Shown in pieces: positions 50,341 to 59,039 of a stretch of DNA of 64,000 bases (the stretch's first letter is position 1; each line of letters begins with the position of its first letter). The DNA is from Streptomyces sp. NBC_01669 (GTDB taxonomy: Bacteria; Actinomycetota; Actinomycetes; Streptomycetales; Streptomycetaceae). The stretch lies in contig NZ_JAPEQG010000001.1 of assembly GCF_026339735.1 (NCBI RefSeq), positions 6,391,501 to 6,455,500 of the forward strand. The letters are read 5' to 3'. The notes under the pieces are model-generated. The model saw only the letters and a program-made list of their open reading frames with translations, was not told the DNA's origin and made no database searches. The translations under genes were made by a program, and so were the position numbers.

Positions 50341-51342
50341 GTGAACGTCACCCTCTCCACCGCGGAAGCCCTGCGCACGGCGCTGGCCGGACTCCTCGAC
50401 GGGCTGCCGCCCAAGCAGGCCGCGCAGGCCGTCGACCGGCTCATCGCCAACTACCGGGGGACCACCCCCACCGATGCCCCGGTGCTCCGCGACCGCTCGG
50501 ACGTCGCCGCGTACGCCGCGTACCGCATGCCCGCGACCTTCGAAGCGGTACGGTCCGCCCTCGCCGCCCTCCGTGAGGCCGCTCCGGAGTGGACGCCCGC
50601 CACGCACACCGACATCGGCGGCGGCACGGGTGCGGCGAGCTGGGCCGTCGCCGGGGCCTGGGAAGGCCAGCGGACCACCGTCCTGGACTGGGCCGAGCCC
50701 GCGCTCACCCTCGGCCGCGAGCTCGCCGAGGCCTCCGGCATCGAGGCCCTGCGCGCCGCCGAGTGGCGGCGGGCCCGGATCGGCGCGGGACTGGAGCTCG
50801 ACCCCACGGACCTGGTGACCATCAGCTACGTACTCAAGGAACTGACGGCGCAGGCGCGCACCGGGCTGGTCGACACCGCGGCGGCCGCCGCACAGGCCGT
50901 CGTGATCGTCGAGCCCGGCACCCCCGACGGCTACGCCCGCGTCATCGAGGCCCGCGACCGGCTGATCGCCGCCGGACTGACGGTTGCCGCCCCGTGCCCG
51001 CACAGCGACGCGTGCCCCATCGAGCCGGGCACCGACTGGTGCCACTTCTCGGCCCGGGTCAGCCGCTCCTCGCTGCACCGGCAGGTGAAGGGCGGCTCTC
51101 TGCCGTACGAGGACGAGAAGTTCAGCTATGTCGTGGCGACCCGCTTCGCCACCGAACCGGTGCGCGCCCGGGTCACCCGCAAGCCGCAGATCCGCAAGGG
51201 GCAGGTGCTGCTGGACCTGTGCACGCGCGACGAGGCCCTGCAGCGCTCCACGGTCACCAAGCGGCACGGCGAGCTGTACCGGGCCGCCCGGGACATCGCG
51301 TGGGGCGACGCCTGGCCGCCGCCCCACGATGAGGGTGACTAA
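50341..51342 (+). CDS. Rsm22-family small-subunit rRNA methyltransferase-like protein
   Basis: This 333-residue SAM-dependent methyltransferase-like protein is related to mitochondrial Rsm22 and actinobacterial homologues. AAYAAYRMPATFEAVRSALA precedes the SAM motif HTDIGGGTGAASWAV; later come LVTISYVLKEL, VVIVEPGTPDGYARV, the zinc-cluster-like CPHSDACPI with WCHFSARVSRS, and FSYVVATR. GTG 50341 is preceded by TACAAT (50329-50334) 6 bases away, so probably leaderless. Predicted role in ribosome small-subunit assembly or modification. Confidence 0.88.
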   Translation: MNVTLSTAEALRTALAGLLDGLPPKQAAQAVDRLIANYRGTTPTDAPVLRDRSDVAAYAAYRMPATFEAVRSALAALREAAPEWTPATHTDIGGGTGAASWAVAGAWEGQRTTVLDWAEPALTLGRELAEASGIEALRAAEWRRARIGAGLELDPTDLVTISYVLKELTAQARTGLVDTAAAAAQAVVIVEPGTPDGYARVIEARDRLIAAGLTVAAPCPHSDACPIEPGTDWCHFSARVSRSSLHRQVKGGSLPYEDEKFSYVVATRFATEPVRARVTRKPQIRKGQVLLDLCTRDEALQRSTVTKRHGELYRAARDIAWGDAWPPPHDEGD

Positions 51343-51417
51343 GACCGACCGGCAAATGGAGGGCGGCGTCGCGGGGCCGGTGCACGTACCCCAGCCCCGC
51401 TCCTTCACCCGCGCTGC

Positions 51418-52323
51418 CTACTGCCGGGCACTCTGGGGGCTCCGCAGCTCCTGGGTGCAGCACTTCACGCTGCCGCCACCCTTGAGCAGCTCGCTCAGGT
51501 CCATCGGGACCGGTTCGAAGCCGCGCGCCCGGAGCGGGTCGAAGAGGCCCGCGGCGCCCTGCGGCACCAGCACGTGGAGCCCGTCGCTGACCGAGTTCAG
51601 GCCGAACGCGGCGGCGTCCGCCTCCTCGGCGATCAGCGCGTCGGGGAAGAGCCGACGCAGCACCGACCGGCTGCCCGGCGAGAACGCGCCCGGGTAGTAC
51701 ATGATCTCGTCGCCCACCTCGTCGAGCACGCAGAGGGCCGTGTCCAGGTGGTAGTAGCGCGGGTCGACCAGATCGAGGCCGATCACCGGCCGGCCGAAGA
51801 ACTCCTGCGCCTCGTCGTGCGAGAGCGGACTGGACCGGAAGCCGCGCCCGGCCAGGAGGTACGAGGAGGTGACCGCGAAGTCGCCCTCGCCCTCGTTGAC
51901 GTGGTCCGGCTCACGGATCTCGGTGAAGCCGTGGTCCCGGAACCAGTCCCGGTGCGCCTCCGCCTCCGCGTACCGCTCCTGGTACGCGAACCGGGCACCC
52001 AGCACCCGCCCGTCGACGACGGTGGCACCATTCGCGGCGAAGACCATGTCGGGCAGTTCGGGGTGCGGGGTGAGCAGCTCGACGGTGTGGCCGAGCGCGC
52101 GGTAGCGGTCGCGCAGGTCCTCCCACTGGGCCTGCGCCAGCGGCAGATCGACCGGCTTGGTCGGGTCCATCCACGGGTTGATGGAGTAGGTGACCTTGAA
52201 GTGGGCGGGGGCGCACATCAGGTAGCGGCGCGGGGTGGCTTCACGGGGCGCCGGAGCAGTGGCTTCGCGGGGCGAGGGGACGGCGGCTTCACGAAGCGAT
52301 GAGGGTGTGGCTTCACGAGGCAA
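51418..52323 (-). CDS. Dimethylarginine dimethylaminohydrolase-like amidinotransferase-fold enzyme
   Basis: This 301-residue enzyme of the guanidino-modifying superfamily hydrolyses methylated arginine or a similar guanidine. Landmarks: LMCAPAHFKVTYSINPWMDP, PDMVFAANGATVVDGRVLGA, EGEGDFAV, then LDTALCVLDE with the catalytic His in the YYHLD stretch, and the nucleophile Cys in GGSVKCCTQEL near the end. The first 32 residues hold four degenerate REA(T/A) repeats produced by tandem DNA repeats. TTG at 52321-52323 with GGAG upstream is the apparent start, but translation may begin later, nearer LMCAP. Confidence 0.88.
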   Translation of the reverse strand: MPREATPSSLREAAVPSPREATAPAPREATPRRYLMCAPAHFKVTYSINPWMDPTKPVDLPLAQAQWEDLRDRYRALGHTVELLTPHPELPDMVFAANGATVVDGRVLGARFAYQERYAEAEAHRDWFRDHGFTEIREPDHVNEGEGDFAVTSSYLLAGRGFRSSPLSHDEAQEFFGRPVIGLDLVDPRYYHLDTALCVLDEVGDEIMYYPGAFSPGSRSVLRRLFPDALIAEEADAAAFGLNSVSDGLHVLVPQGAAGLFDPLRARGFEPVPMDLSELLKGGGSVKCCTQELRSPQSARQ

Positions 52324-52477
52324 TGAGGGCTCCTCACGGACGGCAGGGGTTGCCTGCGGGGTGCCGGGGCTCGCACGGGTCTGTGCGTGAGCTCATGGTG
52401 CGCCGTTCGGAGCTACCGCGCAGTGAACCGATCGGGTGGTTCTGCGGGATGCTCCGTGACGTCTGCGGAGAGACGCG

Positions 52478-52492
52478 GAGACGATACGTCTC
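52478..52492. promoter_or_regulatory. Candidate autoregulatory operator of the TetR gene
   Basis: GAGACG-ATA-CGTCTC is a perfect 6-3-6 palindrome. It ends 15 bases before the TACCGT -10 element and 28 bases before the TetR start, where a repressor would block its own promoter. Confidence 0.55.
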
Positions 52493-52520
52493 GCCTCGCT
52501 CCGCTGCTACCGTGACGGGC

Positions 52521-53129
52521 ATGGCAGAGAACAGGCCGCCCGACCCCGGCCGCCGCAGCGAGCGCTCCCGCCGGGCGATCTACGACGCGGCACTCGGCCT
52601 CGTCGGCGAGGTCGGCTACCCGAGGACGACGATCGAGGCCATCGCCGCCCGCGCCGGTGTCGGCAAGCAGACGATCTACCGCTGGTGGCCCTCCAAGGCC
52701 GCCGTCCTGATGGAGGCCTTCATCGACCTCGGCAACCGGGCCGCCGAGCAGGCCGGGGAGTACGCCATCCCGGACACCGGCGACCTGGCGGCCGACCTGA
52801 GGACCGTCCTGCGGGCCACCGTCGACGAGCTGAACGACCCGGTGACCGAGGCGCCCACCCGGGCGCTGGCCGCCGAGGGGATCGTCGACGCCGCGCTCGG
52901 CGCGGAATTCGTCGAGAAGCTGCTCGAACCGCAGCTGCAGCTCTACGTCACCAGGCTGCGCGCCGCCCAGGAGGCGGGTGACGTGCGCGCCGACATCGAT
53001 CCGAGGATCGCCCTCGAGCTCCTCGTCGCCCCGCTCACCCATCGCTGGCTGCTGCGGACCCGGCCGCTCACCCACGCGTACGCGGACGCGCTCGTCGACT
53101 ACGCCCTGCACGGTCTGGCCGCTCGCTGA
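52521..53129 (+). CDS. TetR/AcrR family transcriptional regulator
   Basis: This 202-residue repressor has an HTH at RRAIYDAALGLVGEVGYPRT, then TIEAIAARAGVGKQTIYRWW and PSKAAVLMEAF (about residues 14-65), and a TetR_C ligand domain with EGIVDAALGAEFVEKLLEPQ and VAPLTHRWLLRTRPLT. TACCGT (52508-52513) lies 7 bases before ATG 52521, so a leaderless transcript is likely. The palindrome at 52478-52492 is the expected operator. Nearby potential targets are the divergent dimethylarginine hydrolase gene and itself. Confidence 0.92.
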   Translation: MAENRPPDPGRRSERSRRAIYDAALGLVGEVGYPRTTIEAIAARAGVGKQTIYRWWPSKAAVLMEAFIDLGNRAAEQAGEYAIPDTGDLAADLRTVLRATVDELNDPVTEAPTRALAAEGIVDAALGAEFVEKLLEPQLQLYVTRLRAAQEAGDVRADIDPRIALELLVAPLTHRWLLRTRPLTHAYADALVDYALHGLAAR

Positions 53130-53310
53130 GTCACGCCGTGCCACACAGTCACCCCGAGCCAGTCACAGCCACGCCTATCATTTCCGGACAAAAGATTGCA
53201 AATGGCCCTGCTCGGTGCATCGGTCGGCGCCCCCGCTTCAGGACTCTGGCCACCCGGGGCGCAGGATGGTGGGACCATAGGGCAGGGGCAACGCTGAGGT
53301 AAGGGGATTG

Positions 53311-54057
53311 ATGGGCGTCGATTTCGGCCGTTCTCGCGGCACAGAGAGCAAGTTTTCCCAATGGCTGCGCCGGCGACCCAAACCGCAGCAGCGCGCGGTC
53401 GACGACACCGCCCGGGAGGCGCTGCTCCTGGCCGTCGCCGAGGCCGGAATGCCGATCGCGCCCGCCGCCCACCCGATCGGCTACCGATGTTCGTGCGAAC
53501 GCATCGGCTGTCCCACTCCCGCCAGGCACCCCGTCTCCTTCGCCTGGCAGACGCAGTCCACCACCGACCGCGCCCAGATCGAGCGCTGGGCCCGCAGCCA
53601 GCCACAGGCCAACTTCATCACCGCGACCGGCATGATCCATGACGTCCTCGACGTGCCGTTGACCGCGGGCAGCCAGGCACTGGAGCGGCTCCTCGCTGCG
53701 AATGTCGACGTCGGCCCGGTGGCCGTGTCCGGCGAGGACCGGATGCTCTTCTTCACCGCCACCCGCGGCACCCCCGAGGACGAGGACGAGTGGTGGCCCT
53801 GCGAGCTGGACTGCCACCCCGAGACCATGGACGAACACCCGGGACTGCGCTGGCACTGCCGCGGCAGCTACGTGCTCCTGCCGCCCGCCCTGCTTCCCGG
53901 TGAGCTGGACGTGCACTGGGTCCGCGGGCCGGAGAACCCACTGCCGGACCCGCTGACGCTGCTGGAGACGCTCACCGACGCCTGCGCGCAGTACGCCGAC
54001 GCGGCGGACCAGAGCGATCTCGACCACGGATCGGTGGCCTGGCCGCTCAGCCGCTGA
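53311..54057 (+). CDS. Bifunctional DNA primase/polymerase (Prim-Pol-like) domain protein
   Basis: The 248-residue protein carries features of the actinobacterial N-terminal Prim-Pol domain: LAVAEAGMPIAPAAHPIGYR, the Cys cluster CSCERIGCPTPARHPV, IERWARSQPQANFITATG, and WHCRGSYVLLPPALLPG. The acidic catalytic pair (usually DxD) is not evident in DVLDVPLTAGSQALERLL; only Asp residues at that strand remain, so activity as polymerase is doubtful. Free-standing copies are common in Streptomyces. ATG 53311 follows AAGGGG. It could serve a regulatory or repair role. Confidence 0.72.
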   Translation: MGVDFGRSRGTESKFSQWLRRRPKPQQRAVDDTAREALLLAVAEAGMPIAPAAHPIGYRCSCERIGCPTPARHPVSFAWQTQSTTDRAQIERWARSQPQANFITATGMIHDVLDVPLTAGSQALERLLAANVDVGPVAVSGEDRMLFFTATRGTPEDEDEWWPCELDCHPETMDEHPGLRWHCRGSYVLLPPALLPGELDVHWVRGPENPLPDPLTLLETLTDACAQYADAADQSDLDHGSVAWPLSR

Positions 54058-54146
54058 AGCCGGAGCGCGGGGCCTCACGAGCCCTGCGCCCCGTCTCCCG
54101 CGTCACGGCTACCGGATCGCGGGTCATGGCTCCCGGGATCACGGCG

Positions 54147-55142
54147 TCACGAGCCCTTCGCCGCCGTGAGCCCCGGCAGTCGGTTCAGCATGATCACCTT
54201 GGCGCCGTTCGCAGCGCCCTTCTTCGGGACGTACACCAGCTGGCTGGAGACGCGCTCCTTGGTGAGGGTGGTCTTCACCTCACCGGTCAGCAGCGCCTGC
54301 ACATCCGCGTTGACGGGCGGACGCAGTCCTTTCGCCGCGGTCTGTTGCTCGAAGTGCTTGCTGCTGAAGAAGACCAGTGCCCCGCCGTCCTCGGTCTCCA
54401 GGCCGAGCGGACCGAACGTACCTCTGTCCAGCGGCTGGTCGATGTACTGATACGAGAAGCCCGCCTGGCGGGTGGTCCTGCGCGCGTCCCGCCAGCCCGA
54501 GGTGGCGACCCCGGGGGCGAACACGTCCGGAGTGCCCTTCTGCAGATACTCCGTGTACTGGGTGCCCAAGTCCTCGGGAGCCACGGAGAGTTCACTGCTG
54601 TCCGTGGCCACCGGCCGGGCCCGCCCGTCGCTGTCCTTCGCGAAGGCGGGCACCGCGGCGGGCGCCACGACCGACAGATAGGCGGCCCGCCATCCGGCGT
54701 CGGGCCCGGACCGCAGGAAGACGATCAGCCAGCGGGTGTCCTGCTTCCCGCTGTCCTGGTCGCGGTTGGAGTCGGTGTCCGCGACGAACCAGCGCGGCCA
54801 GCCTGCCTTCTTCGGGATGACATAGGTGGCGTCGGTCAGCTCCAACGGCCTGTGGTTGGCATTGCCGCCGGGGCTGTTCTTCTGCCGCGCCTTCAGACCG
54901 GCCTGGTTGATCGCGCCGAGCGAACCGGTCACCCGGTCCGCGTCGAGCGCGGGATCGTAGGCCTTGTCCGCCGCGTTGTACGCGGTGGTGAAGTCCGCGA
55001 GGGCCTTCGCGGCCTCAGACTTCGTCGCCGCCGGTACGACTTCCAGCTCGCCGTGCACCGTCACGCACCCGCTCGCCGTCATGCTCAGCACTGTCGCTGC
55101 CGCGAGTCCCGTCGCCAGCCGAATCGGCCTCAGGCTTCTCAT
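54147..55142 (-). CDS. Hypothetical lipoprotein overlapping efeU
   Basis: This 331-residue exported protein starts with RSLRPIRLATGLAAATVLS and a lipobox TASGC (Cys near 26). The mature domain contains ALADFTTAYNAADKAYDPAL, WLIVFLRSGPDAGWRAAYLS and FSYQYIDQPLDRGTFGPLGL; I know no family name. Its signal peptide region overlaps the last 128 bases of efeU in a different frame, so the genes must be translated from the same mRNA with efeU ending inside. ATG at 55140-55142 has no strong ribosome site. Probably membrane-anchored at the outer face. Confidence 0.78.
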   Translation of the reverse strand: MRSLRPIRLATGLAAATVLSMTASGCVTVHGELEVVPAATKSEAAKALADFTTAYNAADKAYDPALDADRVTGSLGAINQAGLKARQKNSPGGNANHRPLELTDATYVIPKKAGWPRWFVADTDSNRDQDSGKQDTRWLIVFLRSGPDAGWRAAYLSVVAPAAVPAFAKDSDGRARPVATDSSELSVAPEDLGTQYTEYLQKGTPDVFAPGVATSGWRDARRTTRQAGFSYQYIDQPLDRGTFGPLGLETEDGGALVFFSSKHFEQQTAAKGLRPPVNADVQALLTGEVKTTLTKERVSSQLVYVPKKGAANGAKVIMLNRLPGLTAAKGS

Positions 55143-55986
55143 CCGTTGCTTTCTGCGCCTTCTGATCCGTCGCCCCCACTGACCGTCCGAACCCTACCGG
55201 GGCAAGGAACAGTGCGAGCGTGGGGATCAGATACAGCGCCCACACCGTGATCTGAAGAACGGTCGGGTCGGGCTGGAAGTTGAAGGTGCCCTTCAGCAGC
55301 GTGCCGTACCAGCTGTCCGGCGGAATCGTGGCGCTGATGTCGAACGCCTGGTTGTGGATACCGCCCAGGAACTCCGCCTCCTGCAGGTCGTGGACGCCGT
55401 ATGCGAGGACACCCGCCGCGACGACCACCAGCATGCCGCCGGTCCAGGTGAAGAACTTCGCCAGGTTGATCTTCAGCGCACCTCGGTAGAACAGCCAGCC
55501 CAGCATCACGGCGGCGGCGATCCCGAGGAACGCGCCGATCATCGGATGCCAGCCGTCGTCCGCCGCGTGCACCGCGCGCCAGACGAACAGCGAGGTCTCG
55601 AGCCCTTCCCGGCCGACCGCGAGCAGCGCCGTCGCGACGAGCGCCCCGGTGCCCATCGCGAGCGCCGCGTCCAGTTTGCCGTGCAACTCCTTCTTCAGAT
55701 GCCGCGCGGTGCGCCGCATCCAGAACACCATCCAGGTGACCAGGCCCACGGAGACGATCGACAGCGAACCGCCGAGCGCCTCCTGCGCCTTGAACGTCAT
55801 CTCCTGCGAGCCGAATTCGAGACCGGCACCGAACGCCAGGCTGACGACGACCGCGATGCCGACACCGATCCAGATCGGCAGCAGTTTGCTCTTGTTGCCG
55901 GTCTTCACCAGATAGGCGATGAGGATGCAGACGACCAGGCTCGCCTCAAGACCTTCGCGCAGGCCGATCAGGAAGTTGCTGAACAC
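55015..55986 (-). CDS. efeU: Iron permease EfeU (FTR1 family)
   Basis: This 323-residue membrane permease brings in iron with EfeO and EfeB. Seven membrane segments are predicted, and the two REGLE motifs that bind iron are visible: LREGLEASLVV near residue 9 and GREGLETSLFVW near residue 133. The C-terminal 50 residues are hydrophilic and Asp/Gly/Arg-rich, and overlap the downstream lipoprotein gene. GTG at 55984-55986 follows AAGGAG. Third gene of efeO-efeB-efeU; gap to efeB 32 bases. The operon is preceded by an iron box at 58540. Confidence 0.93.
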   Translation of the reverse strand: MFSNFLIGLREGLEASLVVCILIAYLVKTGNKSKLLPIWIGVGIAVVVSLAFGAGLEFGSQEMTFKAQEALGGSLSIVSVGLVTWMVFWMRRTARHLKKELHGKLDAALAMGTGALVATALLAVGREGLETSLFVWRAVHAADDGWHPMIGAFLGIAAAVMLGWLFYRGALKINLAKFFTWTGGMLVVVAAGVLAYGVHDLQEAEFLGGIHNQAFDISATIPPDSWYGTLLKGTFNFQPDPTVLQITVWALYLIPTLALFLAPVGFGRSVGATDQKAQKATDEKPEADSAGDGTRGSDSAEHDGERVRDGARRAGSRTGGDEV

Positions 55987-56018
55987 GTTTCGGTTCTCCT
56001 TTTCCGCTTCGAGTTCCG

Positions 56019-57329
56019 TTACGAGAACAGCGCCCGGCCCCACCAGTCGTCCTTGTCGCGGACGCCCGGCGGGACGGCGAAGTGCGCCGAACCCACGTGC
56101 TGGATGTACTCGTTGAGTGCGTCGTGTGCCGCGAGGCGGCGTTGCAGCGGGATGAACGCCTTACGGACATCGCGCTGGTAGGCGAGGAAGAACAGCCCGG
56201 CGTCGAGCCGGCCCAGACCGTCCGTACCGTCCGTGAAGGAGTAGCCGCGGCGCAGGATCGTCGCACCGTCGTTGCTGTCCGGGTGGGCGAGTCGCACATG
56301 GGCGGTCGGCAGCATCGCCTTGAGGAACGGCTCGTCGCGCTCCTTCGCCTTGCCCACCGGGGCGCCCTCGCCCTTGTCCCGGCCGAAGACGTCCTCCTGC
56401 TCCTGGAGTCCGGTCCGGTCCCAGGTCTCGATGTGCATGCGGATGCGCCGGGCCACCAGGTACGAACCCCCGGTCATCCAGCCCGCCTTGTCCTTCTCGC
56501 CGACCCACACATGTTTGTCCAGGGCCGCGGTGTCGGTGCCGGAGATGTTCCGGGTGCCGTCCTTGAAGCCCATCATGTTGCGCGGGGTCTGGGCGTCGGG
56601 CGTCGTCGACGACGTCTTGCCGAAGCCCAGCTGGGACCAGCGGATCGCGGTGCGGCCCATGCCGATCCTGGCGAGGTTACGGATGGCGTGCACCGCGACC
56701 TGCGGGTCGTCCGCGCACGCCTGGACGCACAGGTCGCCGCCGCTGCGGGCCGCATCGAGATTGTCACCGGGGAATTTCGGCAGATCGACGAGCGCCTCCG
56801 GGCGCCGGTCCTCAAGACCGAACCGCCCCTTGGCGAACAGTGAGGGACCGAAGCCGATGGTGAGGGTGAGCCGGGACGGCTTGAGGCCCAGCGCCTCGCC
56901 CGTGTCGTCCGGCGGTGCTTCGGCGAGACCGCCGTACGCCCCGTCGCCGACCGCATGACCGGCCGTCATCCGCTCGGCCGCCCGCGTCCACTCCTTGAGC
57001 AGGGCGATCAGCTCGGCCCGGTCCTTCGTCGTCACGTCGAACGCGGCGAAGTGCAGCCTGTCCTGGACGGCGGTGGCGATACCGGCCTGGTGCACACCGT
57101 GGAACGGCACCGCGGCGCCGCTGTCCGCGGCCGGCACGGCATCGCTCTCCGTGCGCACCGCGGCGACCGCGCCACCGGCCGCGACCGCGCCGAGCGCCAG
57201 CCCGGCACCGCCCCAGCCGAGCAGCGCGCGGCGTGACGGGGTGCGGTCGCGGGTGCCGGGGACAGCCCCCTCGGTGGTGTCCGCGCCGGCGGCGTCCGTC
57301 CCGGCGGTGTTCTGGGTCTTCTCGGACAT
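56019..57329 (-). CDS. efeB: EfeB deferrochelatase / DyP-type peroxidase
   Basis: This 436-residue haem peroxidase is exported by Tat (SRRALLGWGGAGLALGAVAA after a hydrophilic leader). It oxidises ferrous iron or takes iron from haem during uptake with EfeO/EfeU. The DyP motif GFKDGTRN is near residue 252, the proximal His lies in LAAHDALNEYIQHVGSAHFA near the end, and the Arg of ILRRGYSFTDG is present. ATG at 57327-57329. It is the middle gene of the operon, 20 bases after efeO. Confidence 0.94.
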   Translation of the reverse strand: MSEKTQNTAGTDAAGADTTEGAVPGTRDRTPSRRALLGWGGAGLALGAVAAGGAVAAVRTESDAVPAADSGAAVPFHGVHQAGIATAVQDRLHFAAFDVTTKDRAELIALLKEWTRAAERMTAGHAVGDGAYGGLAEAPPDDTGEALGLKPSRLTLTIGFGPSLFAKGRFGLEDRRPEALVDLPKFPGDNLDAARSGGDLCVQACADDPQVAVHAIRNLARIGMGRTAIRWSQLGFGKTSSTTPDAQTPRNMMGFKDGTRNISGTDTAALDKHVWVGEKDKAGWMTGGSYLVARRIRMHIETWDRTGLQEQEDVFGRDKGEGAPVGKAKERDEPFLKAMLPTAHVRLAHPDSNDGATILRRGYSFTDGTDGLGRLDAGLFFLAYQRDVRKAFIPLQRRLAAHDALNEYIQHVGSAHFAVPPGVRDKDDWWGRALFS

Positions 57330-57349
57330 GTCTGGTGCCTCCCCGTCCG

Positions 57350-58486
57350 CTACTTCGTCACCGCGGCGGCGAGCTGCGACAGCGGCTCGGCCAGGGCGTT
57401 GACGGCATCCGACAGCTCCTTGCGGTCCGCCTTGCCGACCTTCTCGTACGAGGTGAACTCGTAGGAGCTCTTGTCCTCGCGGTACTTGTCCAGCAGCGTG
57501 TTCAGCGCCGCGAACTGCTTGTCCAGGGTGGCGGTCAGCGCCGCGTCGTTCTTCGAGGCGATCGGCTTCAGCAGCTCGAACGACTTCTGCGCGCCCTCGA
57601 CATTGCCCTTGAAGTCGACCAGGTCGGTGTGGCTGTAGCGCTCCTCCTCACCGGTGACCTTGCCGGTGGCGACCTCGTCGAGGAGCTCCTTGGCGCCGTT
57701 GGCCATCGAGGTCGGGGTGATCTCCGCCGTGCCGACCCGCTTCTGCCAGTCGACCAGGTCCTTGTAGAGGACGGGGGCGAGGGCCTTCTCCTCGGCGCCG
57801 AGCTTCTTGTCCTGCCACAGCGCCTTCTCCAGGCGGTGCCAGCCGGTCCACTTCTGGCCGTCCTCCAGGCCGTCCTCGCGGACGTCGACCTTCGGGTCGA
57901 TGTCACCGAAGGACTCGGCGACCGGCTCGGTGCGCTCCCAGCCGATGCGGGAGTCGGCGTACGCCTTCTTCGCGGCCTCGATGTCACCCGCGGCAACGGC
58001 GTCCGTGAAGACCTTGACCTTCGGCAGCGTCTCATCGGCCTGCGCCTGCACATAGGTGCGGTAGTCGGCGACGGCCTTGTCCATCTCGGGGCTGCGCTTG
58101 ACCGCGGTGCCGCCGGTGACCTCGATCTTCTGCCGGAAGCCGGCGCCCTTCATACCCGGCTTGCAGACGACGTCGTACGAACCGGCCTTGACCTCGGCGG
58201 TGATGGTGGCCTTGGTGCCGGGGCCGATGTTCTCGCGCTCGGCGACGATGCGGTCGTCCGGGAAGAGGACGTAGACCTCGGTGACCTTGGATCCCTTGTT
58301 CTCCACGGCCAGTGCGACGTGACCGGCCGGGAGGGTCTTCTTCGACACCGCGCAGGAGTCGTCCTTCGCGGTGACCTTCACCGCGCCGTCCCCCTTGCCG
58401 TCGCTCTTCTCGGCGCAGCCCGTGACGGCGGTCAGGGCTGCTGCGGTGGCGACAGCGGTGACGACGGAGAAACGAACGGCTCGCAT
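57350..58486 (-). CDS. efeO: EfeO iron-binding lipoprotein (cupredoxin + M75)
   Basis: The 378-residue exported iron-binding component has a lipobox region VTGCAEKS, then a cupredoxin-like domain (about 30-120; SCAVSKKTLPAGHVALAVEN, YDVVCKPGMKGAG). An imelysin-like M75 domain follows, with the HxxE motif in WTGWHRLEKALW near residue 218 and the acidic motif GLEDGQ. ATG at 58484-58486. First gene of the efeOBU operon; iron box 54-72 bases upstream. Confidence 0.93.
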   Translation of the reverse strand: MRAVRFSVVTAVATAAALTAVTGCAEKSDGKGDGAVKVTAKDDSCAVSKKTLPAGHVALAVENKGSKVTEVYVLFPDDRIVAERENIGPGTKATITAEVKAGSYDVVCKPGMKGAGFRQKIEVTGGTAVKRSPEMDKAVADYRTYVQAQADETLPKVKVFTDAVAAGDIEAAKKAYADSRIGWERTEPVAESFGDIDPKVDVREDGLEDGQKWTGWHRLEKALWQDKKLGAEEKALAPVLYKDLVDWQKRVGTAEITPTSMANGAKELLDEVATGKVTGEEERYSHTDLVDFKGNVEGAQKSFELLKPIASKNDAALTATLDKQFAALNTLLDKYREDKSSYEFTSYEKVGKADRKELSDAVNALAEPLSQLAAAVTK

Positions 58487-58539
58487 ACGGGCTCCACATA
58501 GGCTGAAGAGAGGAAGAACTGGGGCTGGACAAAGGCGGG

Positions 58540-58558
58540 TGAGGCGAACCTAACTTAA
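58540..58558. promoter_or_regulatory. Iron box of the efe operon
   Basis: On the minus strand TTAAGTTAGGTTCGCCTCA matches 15 of 19 positions of the DmdR/IdeR consensus. It lies 54-72 bases before efeO. The following 58559-59039 (about 480 bases) holds no gene I can support. Confidence 0.82.
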
Positions 58559-59039
58559 CCGAGGCTTACCTGACCGATACCCACCCGTGCAGTGATTCAG
58601 CTCTCACCTGGGGGGCGGGGGAACGGGGCGATCACGGGTAGCCCATGGGAAACCCAAGGAAAGGTCAATCAATGGTCAAATGGCCGGATTCCGGTTCGGT
58701 GCGACGAACGGCGCCTCCGTCTACGGATGCCGGAACGCCTCCACCGGCTGTCGGCAGGCCTCCCCGAGCACCTCGGCGGGTGTGGCCCCGCCACCGCGAT
58801 CCGCTTCCGGTGCGGCACCGAGGCCGCCGGATCGTCCTCTCCGCACGCTCCGTCCCGGCCCGCAGGGGCCGCCCCGCTCACCTTCGACAGGGGTGCCGAA
58901 CTCCCGGGCTCCACAGACGCGTCGGGCTCCCGGGCTTCTCGGGTGGCTCCGCCACGACCGGCGCAGGCACGGCCGACCGGCGACCCGCCGCTCCGGCCCT
59001 GCGGCGCGACCGACGCCCGCGCGATGCTTGAATGCGCAC

